Below, piece after piece: positions 6,810 to 15,380 of a stretch of 64,000 nt of DNA. The translations under genes and the position numbers were made by a program. The notes below the pieces were generated by a model. The model did not search any database, was not told the DNA's origin, and worked only from the letters and a program-made list of their open reading frames with translations. The first letter of the stretch is position 1, and each line of letters begins with the position of its first letter. The DNA lies in contig JACDGL010000009.1 of assembly GCA_013815385.1 (NCBI GenBank), positions 87,083 to 151,082 on the forward strand, read 5' to 3'. The stretch is from Taibaiella sp. Lineage in GTDB: Bacteria; Bacteroidota; Bacteroidia; Chitinophagales; Chitinophagaceae.

Positions 6810-8120
6810 TCATGCGGTGTTTTTCTTATCGATAGCGAACAAGGGCCAGGAAACAACGGCTATAAGCACCATTAACGCGGTGGCTATGAGGAAGATATTG
6901 ACACCAAGGGCCTTGTACAGGAACGCACCCAGCAAAAGGCCTGCTATACTGGCCAGACTGCCCGAACTGCTTGCATAGCCCTGCACAACACCCTGGTACT
7001 TATCATCTACAATGTTGGATAATATGGCAAGGAACGAAGGCCACATAAGCCCATTGCCCACAGCAAAAAAAACCGCCCCCGTATAGATGACCACCACCTG
7101 CGAACTGCGAAATAATGAAAAACATACAGCCAGCAATAAACAGCCTACAATGACGAGCGCAGCAGAGGATACCTTACCGGACAGCCACGATAATACCGGG
7201 CCCTGCACTACTACCAGCAGGGCACTTAAGAAGGAAAAGAATATGCCGAGCTGCAACACGGACCAACGCAACTGCTGCGCCACAAATACAGGGAACGCAA
7301 CATAGAAAAAATTGAACGCAAGGAATATGAGAAAGTAGAGCACTATAAAATAGGTGACATTGGGCAGCTTAAAAACAGACACTTTTTTAGGAAGATCTGC
7401 ATCCGTGAGGTGATAACATTCTTTCTGGTCCTGGCCGGGGAGTTTGCCGGAATGCGGATCTATAACGCCGGGAATGTCAGCAGGCACCACATTATGCAGG
7501 CGCAAAGCTATAACCACAATGGCTATAAGGGATATGAGTGCAGCGGCAGCAACCGGCAAAATATAACCAAGAGCGGTAGTGCCCAATACACCTGCCAGCA
7601 CGGGGCCGAATATCAACCCCAGATTAGCAGATGCGGACATGCGGCCGAAATTCTTCTTGCGTTCGTGCTTGATGGAAATGTCGGCAAGGTAGGCGTTGGC
7701 TACAGAAACATTGCCGCCGGTAATACCATCAATAGCCCGCGCGAAGAACAGGATGAGCAGGGGAATATTGAAGATGACCATACCGGAGAAAAGCGGCCAT
7801 GAAGCTTTGGTGCCGTGCCACAGCAACGCGATAATGAATACACCCCACCCTACCAATGTGCCCGCAGAACTTAACAAGAGTATTTTTTTGCGCCCAACCC
7901 TATCGGACCAGGCACCCAGTATAGGGGCACCAATAAGCTGAAAGAAAGAATAGGTGGCGCTAAGGATGCCATACATGATCTCATTACCACCCAGCTTTAG
8001 TACTACTACCACCATAAATGGCAGCACTATGCTATAGCCGAGGGTACCTATAAAGTTGATAAGCAATATAGGGAACAGTGACCGTGCAGCATGAGGGGAA
8101 ACGGTAGGAGATGTAACCAT
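6810..8120 (-). CDS. MFS efflux transporter, TetA/TCR-like
   Basis: 436 residues with about twelve hydrophobic segments. The first segment (FPILLINFIGTLGYSIVLPF) and the loop 2-3 signature GAWSDRVGRKKILLLSS (motif A) place it in the drug:H+ antiporter branch close to tetracycline-resistance-like carriers. It probably exports a small amphiphilic compound across the inner membrane using the proton gradient. A soluble loop between helices 6 and 7 (about residues 210-240) contains polar sequence, as is usual. It is the first gene of a two-gene unit with DUF5996. The substrate cannot be read from sequence, and resistance to tetracycline should not be assumed. Confidence 0.88.
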   Translation of the reverse strand: MVTSPTVSPHAARSLFPILLINFIGTLGYSIVLPFMVVVVLKLGGNEIMYGILSATYSFFQLIGAPILGAWSDRVGRKKILLLSSAGTLVGWGVFIIALLWHGTKASWPLFSGMVIFNIPLLILFFARAIDGITGGNVSVANAYLADISIKHERKKNFGRMSASANLGLIFGPVLAGVLGTTALGYILPVAAAALISLIAIVVIALRLHNVVPADIPGVIDPHSGKLPGQDQKECYHLTDADLPKKVSVFKLPNVTYFIVLYFLIFLAFNFFYVAFPVFVAQQLRWSVLQLGIFFSFLSALLVVVQGPVLSWLSGKVSSAALVIVGCLLLAVCFSLFRSSQVVVIYTGAVFFAVGNGLMWPSFLAILSNIVDDKYQGVVQGYASSSGSLASIAGLLLGAFLYKALGVNIFLIATALMVLIAVVSWPLFAIDKKNTA

Positions 8121-8243
8121 ATAGAACGTTGGTAAATGAAAATTACTATTTTATTACCGAGTGTAACAAGTGGAATGTTAAAAAGTTGGGCGGCAAATAT
8201 CCATGTCGGTGATAATGGGTAACTTACAAGCTATAGTTGTCTT

Positions 8244-9503
8244 ATGCGTTTTATAGTTGCTACTGTAGTCCTATACCTTTGTTCCCTATCGGCTTTTGCG
8301 GCTAAGATATTTATACCAATGGACGCTGAGAACCAGCGAAACCACCTGAAAGCCTATGGCATAGCCTATGCGGCACTAAAGCAGGGAATACAGCTGGACT
8401 GGCTGTTGAATTACAAGGGCGGCAGCTTTGGCATGGACCAGGTAGAGAGCATAGAGCGTATGTGCAAACTGCGCGGTGTGGACTACGAGGTAATGAGCGA
8501 TGCACAATACGCAGGCGTACTGAACGAGATAGCTAACCCTGACTTTAATGGTGATGTAATAAAGCTGGAGAAGGCGCCTAAAATAGCGGTGTACACCCCA
8601 CCCAATAAAGAACCGTGGGATGATGCGGTAACCATGGTGCTTACCTATGCCGAGATACCCTACGACAAGATATACGATGATGATGTACTAGCTGAAAAAC
8701 TGCCAACCTATGACTGGCTGCACCTGCACCATGAAGACTTTACCGGGCAATATGGAAAATTCTGGGCGGCCTACCGCAATGCTGCATGGTACCAGAACGA
8801 CCAGCGCACACTGGAAGCGCTGGCGGCAAAGCACGGATATAAAAAAGTATCGCAGCTAAAGCTGGCAGTAGCAAAGAAGATAAGAGATTTTGTGGCAGGA
8901 GGCGGTTATATGTTTGCCATGTGCTCGGCCACGGATAGCTATGATATAGCGCTGGCAGCCGAGCATACAGATATATGCGAGGTACCGTTTGATGGGGACC
9001 CAATGGCGCCTGATGCACAGCAAAAACTAGACTTTACACAATGTTTTGCATTCAAGGATTTTCATCTGGTGACCAATGCCTATGAATATGAATATTCGAA
9101 TATTGATAACACCATGTACCGCCGTGTCCCGATGGATATAGACTATTTTTCGCTGTTCACATTTTCTGCAAAGTCTGATCCGGTGCCTACTATGCTGTGC
9201 CAGAACCACACTACTACTATAAAGGCTTTTATGGGGCAGACCACCTCTTTCCGCAAAGAAGTGCTGAAGACGAGCGTACTGGTAATGGGCGATTATAAAC
9301 CTGCCAATGAAGCGCGGTATATACATGGCGAATATGGCAAGGGAACCTGGACCTACTATGGCGGCCATGACCCTGAAGATTACCAGCATGCAGTTGGTGA
9401 CCCACCCACAGACCTTAGCCTGCACCCAACCTCGCCCGGCTACCGACTGATACTGAACAATGTGCTTTTTCCCGCAGCAAAGAAAAAGCCGAGGAAGACG
9501 TAA
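8244..9503 (+). CDS. Secreted protein often labelled asparagine synthetase B
   Basis: 419 residues with an N-terminal signal peptide (MRFIVATVVLYLCSLSAFAA). The conserved core IAVYTPPNKEPWDDAVTMVL, WLHLHHEDFTGQYGKF, FVAGGGYMFAMCSATDSYDI looks like a class I glutamine-amidotransferase-type fold, with Cys in the nucleophile-elbow position of YMFAMCS. Bacteroidetes homologues are commonly annotated as asparagine synthetase B, but I see neither the N-terminal Cys of a class II glutaminase nor an ATP-pyrophosphatase motif, and the protein is exported. I therefore regard it as a periplasmic protein of unknown function with a DJ-1/GAT-like fold. It is divergent from the MFS gene. Confidence 0.75.
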   Translation: MRFIVATVVLYLCSLSAFAAKIFIPMDAENQRNHLKAYGIAYAALKQGIQLDWLLNYKGGSFGMDQVESIERMCKLRGVDYEVMSDAQYAGVLNEIANPDFNGDVIKLEKAPKIAVYTPPNKEPWDDAVTMVLTYAEIPYDKIYDDDVLAEKLPTYDWLHLHHEDFTGQYGKFWAAYRNAAWYQNDQRTLEALAAKHGYKKVSQLKLAVAKKIRDFVAGGGYMFAMCSATDSYDIALAAEHTDICEVPFDGDPMAPDAQQKLDFTQCFAFKDFHLVTNAYEYEYSNIDNTMYRRVPMDIDYFSLFTFSAKSDPVPTMLCQNHTTTIKAFMGQTTSFRKEVLKTSVLVMGDYKPANEARYIHGEYGKGTWTYYGGHDPEDYQHAVGDPPTDLSLHPTSPGYRLILNNVLFPAAKKKPRKT

Positions 9504-9511
9504 AGAATCTC

Positions 9512-10114
9512 TTATTTTTTCAGTTCACCAACTATGAGCGGAGCAAGATGCTCTGCCCAAACAGCGTATTCCTTTGCAGAAGGATGCAGCCCATCGCCCG
9601 CTACCAAAAAAGGGTCTTTTGCGGCCATGCGGGTGCTACCGGTTATGTATAGGTAGTAGCACTTATATTCTTCAGTAATAGCGCGGTTGGCATTGTTGTA
9701 CTCATCTATCTCGTGCGCTATCTTTTTACGGTCGCGGCCGGCAGCGAAAGGAGTAACTCCCCAATCGGGGATAGATAGAACGAACACATGGCGCGAATTG
9801 CCACCTGCAAATACAATTGCCTGCTCCAGAAGGTCTCTAAATTCCTGCTTGTAATTGTGCAGCGAACGATTGCGGTATTGATTGTTGACCCCAATGAGCA
9901 GTGTTACAAACGAGAACGTTTCTTTAATATTCTGCTCGCGTATTGCGGTGGTCAATTCATCGGTTGTCCAACCGGTAACGGCTATTATTACCGGGTCTGC
10001 AACTTCTTTACCCTGCCTGCGCAACAACTTCACCGTCTGGTTAGGGAAGTTATCAGCATGCGGAACCTGCTCGCCGATGGTATAAGAATCTCCTAATGCT
10101 AAAAAAGAATACAT
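9512..10114 (-). CDS. SGNH/GDSL hydrolase
   Basis: 200-residue single-domain hydrolase. Block I is FLALGDSYTIGEQV (nucleophile Ser in GDS), block III is LLIGVNNQYR (Gly/Asn oxyanion hole), and block V is DGLHPSAKEYAVWA (Asp-x-x-His). These complete the SGNH set for an esterase or lipase acting on small esters or acylated sugars. There is no signal peptide. It converges with the secreted protein at 8244-9503 and lies 18 bp downstream of the aldehyde dehydrogenase, so it is probably co-transcribed with it. The substrate is unknown. Confidence 0.9.
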   Translation of the reverse strand: MYSFLALGDSYTIGEQVPHADNFPNQTVKLLRRQGKEVADPVIIAVTGWTTDELTTAIREQNIKETFSFVTLLIGVNNQYRNRSLHNYKQEFRDLLEQAIVFAGGNSRHVFVLSIPDWGVTPFAAGRDRKKIAHEIDEYNNANRAITEEYKCYYLYITGSTRMAAKDPFLVAGDGLHPSAKEYAVWAEHLAPLIVGELKK

Positions 10115-10132
10115 AGATGCAGTACTGCTTTC

Positions 10133-11506
10133 TTAATTAATATATACAGTCTTAATATTTACAAACTCCCTGATGCCAAATATACCTAATTCACGACCAT
10201 AACCACTTTGCTTGATACCACCAAAGGGCAACCTGGGATCTGAATGTACCGGTGCATTTACAAAGCAGCTACCAGCCTGCATCTCTTTCGCAGCTAGCTT
10301 TTCCGCCTTTGTCCTGTTGCGGGAAAAAATACAGCAACCTAATCCGTAAATGCTATCGTTGGCGATGCGTATTGCATCTGCTTCATCCTTTACCTCAATA
10401 ATAGATGCCACAGGGCCAAAAAGCTCCTCATCGTAGGCAGCCATACCCTTCTTTACATTAGTGAGTACCGAGGGCGGGTAATAAGCGCCCTGACCCTCCG
10501 GTATAAAACCACCACATAAAAGCTTAGCCCCTTTACCGATGCTTTGCATTACCTGCTCATGCAACTGATCGCGCAGATCGGCACGGGCCATAGGGCCGAT
10601 CTTACTTTTTGGGTCTGTAGGGTCGCCAAATGTGGCTTGTATCATTTTCTCTGTCAATCGTTTTTCAAATTCTTTACGAATGCTCTTTACCACTATAAAC
10701 CGCTTAGCCGAAACACAACTCTGGCCGCTATTGGTGAGGCGTGCATTGACACAAATATCTACAGCACTATCAAGGTCGGCATCTTCTAATACCACGTAGG
10801 CATCACTACCCCCAAGCTCCAACACCTGTTTTTTCAGATTGCGGCCAGCTGCCTCAGCTACTTTACTGCCCGCTGCGGTACTACCCGTGAATGTAACAGC
10901 AGCTATACCCGGATTACCAATAAGACCGGCAATCTTAGATGCCGGTAATAATAACGTCTGAAAAAGGCCTATGGGAGCACCGGCAGACCTCATCACCTTT
11001 TCTATAGCCATTGCGCAACCACTTACATTAGATGCATGCTTCAATACCATTGCATTGCCAGCCATGAGCGCAGGTCCCATAGCACGAAAGACCTGCCAGT
11101 AAGGGAAATTCCAGGGCATTATTGCCAATACTACACCCAAGGGCTGAAATGAGACATAGCTTTTGCGAGCATCTGTTTCTACAATTTCATCTGCCAAAAA
11201 CTTAGGACCTTCTTTGGCATAATAATCAAAAGTGCGGGCACATTTTTCAACCTCATCCCTACTCTGCTGTATCGGTTTGCCCATTTCCTTAGTAGCAAGC
11301 AGCGCCAATTTTTCCTTTTGTGCGCGTAATTCTTTAGCTATGCTCTTTAAAAGAGTTCCTCTTTCCTTAAACGATAATTTTCTCCATTCGTTGTAAGCTT
11401 TTACAGCTTTGTTTATCGCACGCTCTGTCTTTTTATCATCAAATGGCTCATAACTAGCTATTTCTTGACCAGTTGCAGGATCAAGCGAATTTATTTTGTC
11501 GAACAT
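10133..11506 (-). CDS. gabD: Succinate-semialdehyde dehydrogenase, NAD(P)+ type
   Basis: Aldehyde dehydrogenase superfamily, about 457 residues from the ATG complementary to 11504-11506 (MFDKINSLDPATGQEIASYE); an upstream in-frame extension to 11551 has no support. Catalytic Cys lies in TNSGQSCVSAKRF and the general base Glu in VLELGGSDAYVVLED. PWNFPYWQVFRAMGPALMAGN is the cofactor-binding region. The family oxidises succinate semialdehyde to succinate, linking GABA or 2-oxoglutarate breakdown to the TCA cycle. Close relatives oxidise other aldehydes, so the substrate is a family-level prediction. It precedes the SGNH hydrolase on the same strand. Confidence 0.85.
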   Translation of the reverse strand: MFDKINSLDPATGQEIASYEPFDDKKTERAINKAVKAYNEWRKLSFKERGTLLKSIAKELRAQKEKLALLATKEMGKPIQQSRDEVEKCARTFDYYAKEGPKFLADEIVETDARKSYVSFQPLGVVLAIMPWNFPYWQVFRAMGPALMAGNAMVLKHASNVSGCAMAIEKVMRSAGAPIGLFQTLLLPASKIAGLIGNPGIAAVTFTGSTAAGSKVAEAAGRNLKKQVLELGGSDAYVVLEDADLDSAVDICVNARLTNSGQSCVSAKRFIVVKSIRKEFEKRLTEKMIQATFGDPTDPKSKIGPMARADLRDQLHEQVMQSIGKGAKLLCGGFIPEGQGAYYPPSVLTNVKKGMAAYDEELFGPVASIIEVKDEADAIRIANDSIYGLGCCIFSRNRTKAEKLAAKEMQAGSCFVNAPVHSDPRLPFGGIKQSGYGRELGIFGIREFVNIKTVYIN

Positions 11507-11562
11507 TGGGATGCAAATTTTGATTAAAATTAAATAACTGTCTGTGAACAAAACCGTTTTAT

Positions 11563-11570
11563 TAAATTTG
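11563..11570 (+). promoter_or_regulatory. Bacteroidetes -7 box for the phosphohexomutase gene
   Basis: TAAATTTG matches TAnnTTTG, 57 bp before the ATG at 11628. The -33 region is poor (GTGAAC about 22 bp upstream), so confidence is moderate. Confidence 0.45.
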
Positions 11571-11627
11571 GCGCAACAAGATTGTGTTAAAAAAATAAAT
11601 TACAAATCACTATCATAGAACTAATAG

Positions 11628-13031
11628 ATGATACCAGATAAGATAAAATTCGGCACAGATGGCTGGCGCGCAATAATAGCTCAGGACTTTACAGTGTATA
11701 ACGTAGCCCGTGTTACCAAAGGATTGGCTGACTGGCTGAAAAACAACAACGCTTCCCCTAAAGTACTGGTAGGACATGATTGCCGATTTGGAGGTGCGTT
11801 ATTTGCAGAAACAGTAACGGGGGTATTGTGCGCAAATGGAATAAAAGTAGCGTTGGCTAAAGGATTTGTAAGCACACCAATGATCTCATTGGGGGTGCTG
11901 AAGGCAGGTGCACAACAGGGCGTTATCATTACTGCGTCCCATAATCCACCATCTTATAATGGATTTAAATTAAAAGGGCCTCATGGTGGGCCAACCAGTC
12001 CTAAAGATATAGCCGCTGTGGAGGCAATGATACCCGATGATGTAACCATGCCCACGGAGAACATGAAACACTGGGAAGAAAAAGGCCTACTGGAATACAT
12101 AAACCTTGAAGACATCTATGTAAACTACCTGGAAGAGAAATTTGATCTTGAGGCACTGAAGAAATCGCCCTTTAAGCTGGCATATGATGCAATGTATGGT
12201 GCGGGACAGAATGTAATGCGCCGACTGCTGCCCACTGCGGTATTTATACACTGCGATGAAAACCCAGGCTTTCGTGGCCAGGCACCAGAGCCGCTTGATA
12301 AAAACCTGCAAGAACTGGCGCATACCGTAGCGACCACCCCTGAAATAAAAATAGGCCTGGCTACAGACGGAGATGCAGACAGAATAGGGCTATATGATGA
12401 AGATGGCAACTTTGTAGATGCCCATCACATAATTCTATTGCTGGTACAGTACCTACATAAGAATAAAGGTATGAGCGGCAAAGTAGCGGTAGCCTTCTCT
12501 ACTACCGACCGTGTACGAAGGATGGCAGAAGCTTATGGATTGCCGTTTGAAGTAACACCGGTGGGATTCAAATATATCAGTGATATAATGGTACGCGAAG
12601 ATGTACTGGTAGGCGGGGAAGAAAGCGGCGGCATAGCCGTAAAGGGGCATATACCTGAGCGTGATGGTATATATGATGGACTGGTACTGTATGAATACAT
12701 GACCAAATCGGGCAAAACATTGAATCAACTGATACAGGAAGTTTATGATGTGGTGGGGAAATTTGTTTACGAACGCAATGACCTGCATGTAGAAAACAAT
12801 AAGAAAAATGCCATTATACTGAAAGCACAGAATAATGAATACAAAGCCTTTGGCAAATACACTTTTAATAAAATAGAAACGATAGATGGTATTAAATACC
12901 ATCTTGATAATGGCGGCTGGCTGATGCTACGCGCATCGGGCACCGAGCCCGTATTGCGCATCTATGCAGAAGGGAACAGCAAAGAGGAAACGCTGGATAT
13001 ACTGGAAAATGTGAAGAAAACTATCCTTTAA
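11628..13031 (+). CDS. Phosphoglucomutase/phosphomannomutase family protein
   Basis: 467-residue alpha-D-phosphohexomutase. The four active-site motifs are present in order: phosphoserine loop TASHNPPSYNGFK (about residue 103), metal loop TDGDADRIG (about 247), sugar-binding GGEESGG (about 327) and phosphate-binding RASGTEPVLRIY near the C-terminus. It interconverts hexose 1- and 6-phosphates in the cytoplasm for glycogen, LPS and nucleotide-sugar synthesis. The start IKFGTDGWRAI is the canonical N-terminus. Glucose versus mannose specificity cannot be decided from motifs alone. A strong terminator follows directly. Confidence 0.9.
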   Translation: MIPDKIKFGTDGWRAIIAQDFTVYNVARVTKGLADWLKNNNASPKVLVGHDCRFGGALFAETVTGVLCANGIKVALAKGFVSTPMISLGVLKAGAQQGVIITASHNPPSYNGFKLKGPHGGPTSPKDIAAVEAMIPDDVTMPTENMKHWEEKGLLEYINLEDIYVNYLEEKFDLEALKKSPFKLAYDAMYGAGQNVMRRLLPTAVFIHCDENPGFRGQAPEPLDKNLQELAHTVATTPEIKIGLATDGDADRIGLYDEDGNFVDAHHIILLLVQYLHKNKGMSGKVAVAFSTTDRVRRMAEAYGLPFEVTPVGFKYISDIMVREDVLVGGEESGGIAVKGHIPERDGIYDGLVLYEYMTKSGKTLNQLIQEVYDVVGKFVYERNDLHVENNKKNAIILKAQNNEYKAFGKYTFNKIETIDGIKYHLDNGGWLMLRASGTEPVLRIYAEGNSKEETLDILENVKKTIL

Positions 13032-13045
13032 TTACGTTGCTTTAA

Positions 13046-13085
13046 CAAAGAAGGCGCTACCGTTTGATAGCGCCTTCTTTGTTTT
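13046..13085 (+). terminator. Rho-independent terminator after the phosphohexomutase
   Basis: Perfect hairpin AAGAAGGCGCTA-ccgtttga-TAGCGCCTTCTT followed by TTGTTTT. It lies between two convergent genes and may act in both directions because the flanks are A-rich on the left and T-rich on the right. Confidence 0.9.
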
Positions 13086-13102
13086 ATAAATCATTGCAAT
13101 AG

Positions 13103-13756
13103 TTATTGCATTGTCTTAGCATCGTTGAGGAACTGCTGCAGGCCCAGGTCGGTGAGCGGGTGCTTCAGTAAACCCAGAATAGAGGGCAGCGGACAAGTGC
13201 ATATATCAGCACCAGCCTCTGCGCAACGAACTATATGTAACGGAGTGCGAATAGAAGCCGCCAATACCTCGGTCATATAGCCCTGTACATTGTAGATATT
13301 TACTATCTGCTCAATCAACTGAATGCCATCCCAACTGCTATCATCGATACGGCCAAGGAATGGGGAGACAAAGGTGGCGCCAGCTTTTGCTGCCAGTATA
13401 GCCTGCCCGGCAGAAAATACAAGCGTGCAGTTAGTTTTGATACCATTGTCGGTAAACCATTTGATAGCCTTAATACCATCCTTGATCATCGGCACCTTTA
13501 CTACTATATTGGGGTGAATAAGCGCGAGCTTTTTACCCTCTTCTACTATATCTTCAAACTTTGTACCGAATACCTCTGCACTTACAGGCCCGTCCACTAT
13601 TTCGCAAATGGTCTTGTAGTGCGCCATTATAGCATCATGCCCTTTGATGCCTTCCTTAGCCATAAGGGTGGGGTTAGTAGTAACACCATCCAGTATGCCT
13701 AAATCATTTGCCTCTTTTATCTGCTCTATGTTAGCAGTATCTATAAAAAACTTCAT
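13103..13756 (-). CDS. fsa: Fructose-6-phosphate aldolase / transaldolase-like protein
   Basis: 217 residues, the short decameric class of the transaldolase family. It starts MKFFIDTANIEQIKEANDLG and carries DGVTTNPTLMAKEG, the Schiff-base Lys in NIVVKVPM (about residue 85) and the C-terminal ADICTCPLPSILGLLKHPLT. Members either transfer dihydroxyacetone units between sugar phosphates (pentose phosphate pathway) or cleave fructose 6-phosphate; which of the two applies is not decided here. It lies directly downstream of the SRP RNA gene on the same strand, with the SRP terminator-like T run just before its start codon. Confidence 0.9.
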   Translation of the reverse strand: MKFFIDTANIEQIKEANDLGILDGVTTNPTLMAKEGIKGHDAIMAHYKTICEIVDGPVSAEVFGTKFEDIVEEGKKLALIHPNIVVKVPMIKDGIKAIKWFTDNGIKTNCTLVFSAGQAILAAKAGATFVSPFLGRIDDSSWDGIQLIEQIVNIYNVQGYMTEVLAASIRTPLHIVRCAEAGADICTCPLPSILGLLKHPLTDLGLQQFLNDAKTMQ

Positions 13757-13772
13757 AAATAAATATAAAAAA

Positions 13773-13870
13773 CTGGCAAGTTACTTACATCGCACCGCTA
13801 CAACCGCCCGCCCTTGCTACATTCCTGTCCTGGGGGATTCAGCAGGAGCTGGCCGTATAAGACTTGCCAG
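13773..13870 (-). ncRNA. ffs: Signal recognition particle 4.5S RNA
   Basis: On the minus strand the ends pair perfectly (CTGGCAAGT at the 5' side, ACTTGCCAG at the 3' side). The apical loop reads CCCAGGACAGGAATGTAGCA, with the GGAA tetraloop closed by ACA/TGT and the asymmetric CAGG/AGCA internal loops that bind the Ffh M domain. The 98-nt length fits the small bacterial form. The pairing ends are followed by TTTTTTATA, a likely terminator, and a good Bacteroidetes promoter lies immediately upstream. The RNA works with Ffh and FtsY in co-translational targeting of membrane proteins. Confidence 0.9.
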
Positions 13871-13875
13871 GGCGG

Positions 13876-13907
13876 CAAAGGTAATAAAGTTTCGCATTAT
13901 TCAATAA
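13876..13907 (-). promoter_or_regulatory. Promoter of the SRP RNA
   Basis: On the minus strand TTATTG is followed after 18 bp by TACCTTTG, a full match to the Bacteroidetes -7 consensus TAnnTTTG with a -33 TTG. Predicted transcription start is within a few bases of the RNA's 5' stem. Confidence 0.8.
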
Positions 13908-13909
13908 GT

Positions 13910-13947
13910 ATAAAAAAAGAAATAGCGTGTATTGTGATACACGCTAT
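13910..13947 (-). terminator. Terminator of the sugar-phosphate isomerase gene
   Basis: Perfect 10-bp stem ATAGCGTGTA/TACACGCTAT with a 6-base loop; on the minus strand it is followed by TTCTTTTTTTA. It separates the isomerase transcript from the SRP promoter. Confidence 0.85.
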
Positions 13948-13975
13948 CAAAAAATATTATTGAGGCTAGTATAGA

Positions 13976-14962
13976 TCAGTTCTTAGCAAGAGTGCCTTTC
14001 AGGTAATCTATCACTTTTACTTCTGTGGCATCCACATTACGGAGGTCGGCAAGCATTACTGAAACCCAATCAGTAAGATGAATAATATAAAATACACGCT
14101 CCCAATAGCTTTTGCCCTTAGATGTTATTTCTAAAATATTAGGCGTGTATTTACGTATGATCTTCTTATTGATGTCCATACGTGTTTGTACCCGTTCGTA
14201 GTCGCCCTCATTCCTTAGTATGATCACTATCTTGTCGTCTGCCTTATCGCGCCACCCTACCAGCTCGTTATGGTTCATTTCAGGAATAACGTGGTGCCAG
14301 GCGAGGATCTTACTATTCTCGTTCAACTGCTGGCGGAAACGGATAGCAACCCCTTCAAAATCAGCAGCGGAATAGATAACAGGCAATTTGCCATTTATCT
14401 TCTGAGCTATAGTACTTGCTTTTTTTTGTATATTTTTTTCTTCCGCTTTCAGTTCTTTAATAATAGCCTTTATATTCTTAATATAATCATCCTTTATCAA
14501 CCCGAAATGTGAAAATATCCGCAATACCTGTATCATGCTGTAGCCAATGCAGGAACGAGGAGGCATACCAGCAGGCAATAAAATGCAATCGAGATTTTTC
14601 TTTTTAGCAATCTCGGCAACTTTTCCGCCAGATGTAATGCATACAATGGTAGCCTTAGCCTTAATAGCCTGCTGCATAGCAGCAAGGGTCTCTTCTGTAT
14701 TGCCAGAATAAGAAGATATAATTACCAGCGAATGCTTATTGACAAATGCAGGCAGAAAATAATCTTTATTAATTACGAAAGGGATCTTCAGCGATCCGTA
14801 AACATAGTTTTGTACTATAGACCCACCAATGCCACTGCCGCCCAAACCGGAAAGCACCACATTACTAAATTCTTTGGCAGGTGAAATGAAACGATAACTT
14901 TGTGCTATTATAAGAGATTCCTGAAGCTGTGTTGGGAAGTCTAAAACTAATTGTTTCATCAT
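13976..14962 (-). CDS. Bifunctional phosphoglucose/phosphomannose isomerase
   Basis: The frame is open far upstream, but the conserved protein begins at the ATG pair at 14957-14962 (MMKQLVLDFPTQLQESLIIA), giving 329 residues, the usual length of archaeal/Bacteroidetes PGI/PMI. SIS-domain motifs are LSGLGGSGIGGSIVQNY and ISSYSGNTEETL, and the C-terminal half contains RFRQQLNENSKILAWHHVIP and EMNHNELVGW with the catalytic Glu and His. It interconverts fructose 6-phosphate with glucose 6-phosphate and mannose 6-phosphate. It is divergent from yraN with only 13 bp between the start codons, so its promoter must lie inside yraN. Confidence 0.9.
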   Translation of the reverse strand: MMKQLVLDFPTQLQESLIIAQSYRFISPAKEFSNVVLSGLGGSGIGGSIVQNYVYGSLKIPFVINKDYFLPAFVNKHSLVIISSYSGNTEETLAAMQQAIKAKATIVCITSGGKVAEIAKKKNLDCILLPAGMPPRSCIGYSMIQVLRIFSHFGLIKDDYIKNIKAIIKELKAEEKNIQKKASTIAQKINGKLPVIYSAADFEGVAIRFRQQLNENSKILAWHHVIPEMNHNELVGWRDKADDKIVIILRNEGDYERVQTRMDINKKIIRKYTPNILEITSKGKSYWERVFYIIHLTDWVSVMLADLRNVDATEVKVIDYLKGTLAKN

Positions 14963-14975
14963 TTTTTCTGTTTCA

Positions 14976-15332
14976 ATGTCCAAACATAAAGAAACTGGCA
15001 TAAAAGGAGAACAAATTGCTGTAAAGTTTTTAATAAATAAGGGATACAGTGTTTTGCATACCAACTGGCGCTTTGGCAAAAAAGAAGTAGATATTATAGC
15101 TACCAAGGGAGATACACTCGTATTTGTAGAAGTAAAAACAAGACGTAATTTTGATTTCGGCTTTCCTGAAGAATCTGTAAACGAGCGTAAAAAAGGCTTC
15201 CTGCGTATAGCCGCGGAGGCTTTTATTAATGAAAATATGGGATATCCCTGTATACGATTTGATATTATCAGCATACTGCTGGAACAGGAAAATGTAAAGG
15301 AATTACTGCATTATGAGGGGGCTTTTTATTGA
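14976..15332 (+). CDS. yraN: YraN/UPF0102 family nuclease-fold protein
   Basis: 118 residues with the restriction-endonuclease-like core GIKGEQIAVKFLINKGYSVL, then WRFGKKEVDIIA and TLVFVEVKTRR (E..D..ExK pattern). The family is widespread and linked to DNA metabolism, but its exact role is unsettled. The start ATG at 14976 faces the isomerase start at 14962; upstream signals must overlap that gene. Length and motifs are typical. Confidence 0.92.
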   Translation: MSKHKETGIKGEQIAVKFLINKGYSVLHTNWRFGKKEVDIIATKGDTLVFVEVKTRRNFDFGFPEESVNERKKGFLRIAAEAFINENMGYPCIRFDIISILLEQENVKELLHYEGAFY

Positions 15333-15380
15333 TAATGGCTGTAATAAACAGTATATATTTTTTACTATTGTGCCAATAAC

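Noticed and set aside
14963..15274. N-terminal extension of the isomerase through yraN
   Set aside because: The extension is antisense to the conserved YraN protein and has no homology to the PGI/PMI family.
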